Positions 62,776 to 64,000 of a stretch of DNA of 64,000 bases are shown one piece after another (the stretch's first letter is position 1; each line of letters starts with the position of its first letter). Origin of the DNA: Hyphomonas polymorpha PS728 (GTDB lineage Bacteria; Pseudomonadota; Alphaproteobacteria; Caulobacterales; Hyphomonadaceae); assembly GCF_000685315.1 (NCBI RefSeq), contig NZ_ARYM01000013.1, forward strand, positions 62,001-126,000, read 5' to 3'. The position numbers and the translations under genes were made by a program. The notes under the pieces are model-generated. The model did not search any database and was not told the DNA's origin. It saw nothing but the letters and a program-made list of their open reading frames with translations.

Positions 62776-63687
62776 TCAGACGGCGGCGCGTACGTCTTCG
62801 GCCGCTTCAGCGCGCGAACCGGCTTCTTCCCAGCACCAGGCCGTCGGGTTGGCGAGCAGGGCGCGCACCAGCTTGTTATTGATGCCATGGCCGGGCTGGA
62901 CAGCCTCATAGGCACCGGCAATGGGGGCGCCGGCGAGCATCAGATCGCCCACGGCATCGAGCATCTTGTGGCGGATGAACTCATCCTCCACGCGCAGGCC
63001 TTCCGGGTTCATGATGCCGTTATCGTCGATCACCACGGCGTTTTCGAGCGAGCCGCCGCGGGCAAGGCCCATGGCGCGGAGCATGTCGACATCGCGGGCG
63101 AAGCCGAAGGTACGGGCGAAGGCGAGATCGCGGGCGAAACTGCCGGGCAGGAGGCGCAGGGCCATCTGCTGCACGCCGATGGTCTGGTCGGTGTATTCGA
63201 TGCGGGCGCGCATGGTGAGGCTGTCATCGGCGACCGGGGAGAGGGAGGCGCGCTTGGGGCCATCGACCACTTCGACGCGCTCCAGCACGCGGATGCGGCG
63301 GCGTAGGGCGCCCTGGGCCTTGAGGCCGGCCAGCATCATCAGCTCGTAGAAGACCGAGGAGGAGCCGTCCATGATAGGCACTTCCTGGGCGTCGATCTCG
63401 ACGATGAGATTGTCGATGCCGAGACCGGCGATGGCGGCCAGCAGGTGTTCGACGACGGCGACGGAAACGCCGTGTTCATTGCTGATCGTGGTGCCGAGCT
63501 GGGTATCGGTGACGGTTTCGGCATGGGCGGGGACAGTGCCGGTGCCCTTGGGAACATCGGTACGGACGAAGACGATCCCGGTGCCGGCCGGGGCAGGTTT
63601 CAGAGTCAGCCGGGCCCGCACGCCGCTGTGCACGCCGACACCGGCGCAGCTGACGGCCTTTGCGAGGGTGTGTTGCATATCAACCAT
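62776..63687 (-). CDS. lpxC: UDP-3-O-acyl-N-acetylglucosamine deacetylase
   Basis: 303 residues. Zinc ligands: H in VVEHLLAA, H and D in FIRHKMLDAVGDL; H in PGHGINNKL is the general acid. QHTLAKAVSCAGVGVHSG is the N-terminal family block. It is the committed step of lipid A synthesis. The ATG at 63687 gives the usual length; an upstream in-frame ATG at 63762 would add 25 residues without family similarity. Its upstream region holds a phased TGTCC array, and ftsZ appears to lie before it. Confidence 0.93.
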   Translation of the reverse strand: MVDMQHTLAKAVSCAGVGVHSGVRARLTLKPAPAGTGIVFVRTDVPKGTGTVPAHAETVTDTQLGTTISNEHGVSVAVVEHLLAAIAGLGIDNLIVEIDAQEVPIMDGSSSVFYELMMLAGLKAQGALRRRIRVLERVEVVDGPKRASLSPVADDSLTMRARIEYTDQTIGVQQMALRLLPGSFARDLAFARTFGFARDVDMLRAMGLARGGSLENAVVIDDNGIMNPEGLRVEDEFIRHKMLDAVGDLMLAGAPIAGAYEAVQPGHGINNKLVRALLANPTAWCWEEAGSRAEAAEDVRAAV

Positions 63688-63863
63688 TGAACCAACAACC
63701 TGACTGGCGGCTGCACCTGTCGCAGCCTTCGAAATCCATTTGGCAAGGGTGGGGGCAAGCATCAAAACACGGGATATTGCGTGTTGTTACAAAATGGGGC
63801 GTGGGTTGGTTCTAATGTGCTGAAAATAAAGGGACATTTATGTTACAAAAACTGTCTCCAAAG
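63688..63863. other. lpxC upstream region before the array
   Basis: No credible gene. TGTTACAAAA occurs at 63784 and 63840. One extra GGACA at 63832 lies 32 bp (about three turns) from the main array. The region probably holds the lpxC promoter and 5' UTR. Confidence 0.5.
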
Positions 63864-63939
63864 GGACACACCGGGACAGTTTCAGACAGATCCGGGACAA
63901 ATCCGGACAGTTTCGGACAAATACGGACACGCCCGGACG
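63864..63939 (-). repeat. Helically phased TGTCC direct-repeat array, copy 2 (lpxC upstream)
   Basis: On the plus strand GGACA begins at 63864, 63874, 63895, 63905, 63915 and 63925, with AGACA at 63884 and GGACG at 63935. Steps are 10, 10, 11, 10, 10, 10, 10. On the minus strand this reads TGTCC towards lpxC. It is the same unit as at 34320, again upstream of a gene read in the same direction. Confidence 0.85.
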
Positions 63940-63976
63940 AGGTCCGGGCGCGCGCTGGCCAAATTGGAGACGGAGA

Positions 63977-64000
63977 TCAGTTGTTGGCCGACCGGCGCAG
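63977..64000 (-). CDS. ftsZ: Probable FtsZ, C-terminal end only
   Basis: Only seven codons and a TGA are visible (LRRSANN). Alphaproteobacterial FtsZ proteins typically end with a conserved peptide of the type IPAFLRRQ-x-N/H, and ftsZ commonly lies just upstream of lpxC on the same strand. The assignment therefore rests on the LRR-x-x-N end and the position. The rest is outside the window. Confidence 0.5.
   Translation of the reverse strand: MRRSANN

Overview
The window looks like chromosomal DNA of a high-GC, free-living alphaproteobacterium, most likely from the Caulobacterales/Hyphomonadaceae (Hyphomonas-like) side of the class. The basis is: a perfect TTAA-N7-TTAA CtrA-type site; a GTTC-N7-GTTC SOS box in front of recN; GGAAC-N16-CGTT general-stress (EcfG-type) promoters; an UrcA-family protein; a petABC cluster; and an lpxC gene directly after the apparent 3' end of ftsZ. 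I saw no tRNA, rRNA or CRISPR array. The organism is inferred, not proven.

Layout. 1-3,970: a cut-off rhomboid protease, a stand-alone receiver protein, an acyltransferase, a GNAT enzyme and an AmpG-type permease. 3,987-11,678 (minus): a translationally coupled MoxR operon (MoxR, two small lipoproteins, DUF58, BatA/DUF4159 protein, VWA-like membrane protein). 11,754-14,595: DUF1285, Nudix, DUF6111 and CCA-adding enzyme. 14,605-15,312: an AbrB/MazE-type antitoxin with a Doc toxin. 15,317-19,436: hemF and the cytochrome bc1 genes petABC. 19,453-22,324: GNAT, mtnP, a membrane protein of unknown function and a SnoaL-like lipoprotein. 22,394-25,695: three tandem fasciclin-domain genes, two with EcfG-type promoters, then a TerB/DnaJ-like protein and a small membrane protein. 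25,731-34,257: prs, pgeF, typA, then TonB-C, Sel1 and UrcA envelope proteins. 34,320-39,253: a phased TGTCC array, an unknown gene, recR-ybaB-dnaX and nrdB with an NrdR-like box. 39,331-40,617: a TIR/deoxyribosyltransferase-like domain fused to a macro-like domain, the best defence or nucleotide-signalling candidate here. 40,870-49,293: cyclophilin, GFA protein, a VOC-cupin-ArsR-SRPBCC operon, a large duplicated PKD/beta-propeller lipoprotein, TM2 and PRC-barrel proteins, and an AT-rich orphan. 49,349-57,329: prmA, aminopeptidase P, DUF6624, a membrane-tethered possible cold-shock-like protein, TetR plus methyltransferase, a DUF2459 protein and a GH29 fucosidase. 57,414-64,000: recN-ligA on plus; bamD, lpxC and the ftsZ tail on minus; an XRE regulator between.

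How it fits together. Most of the window is core metabolism, respiration, DNA repair and envelope building. The most unusual non-coding signal is a set of TGTCC direct repeats spaced 10-11 bp (one helical turn): nine or ten units at 34,320-34,417 and eight units (TGTCC on the minus strand) at 63,864-63,939, with shorter copies at 14,605 and 41,704-41,749. In every case TGTCC reads in the same direction as the neighbouring gene. This is what a cooperatively binding, OmpR/PhoB-type response regulator would use. The array between ftsZ and lpxC suggests a link to envelope biogenesis or division.
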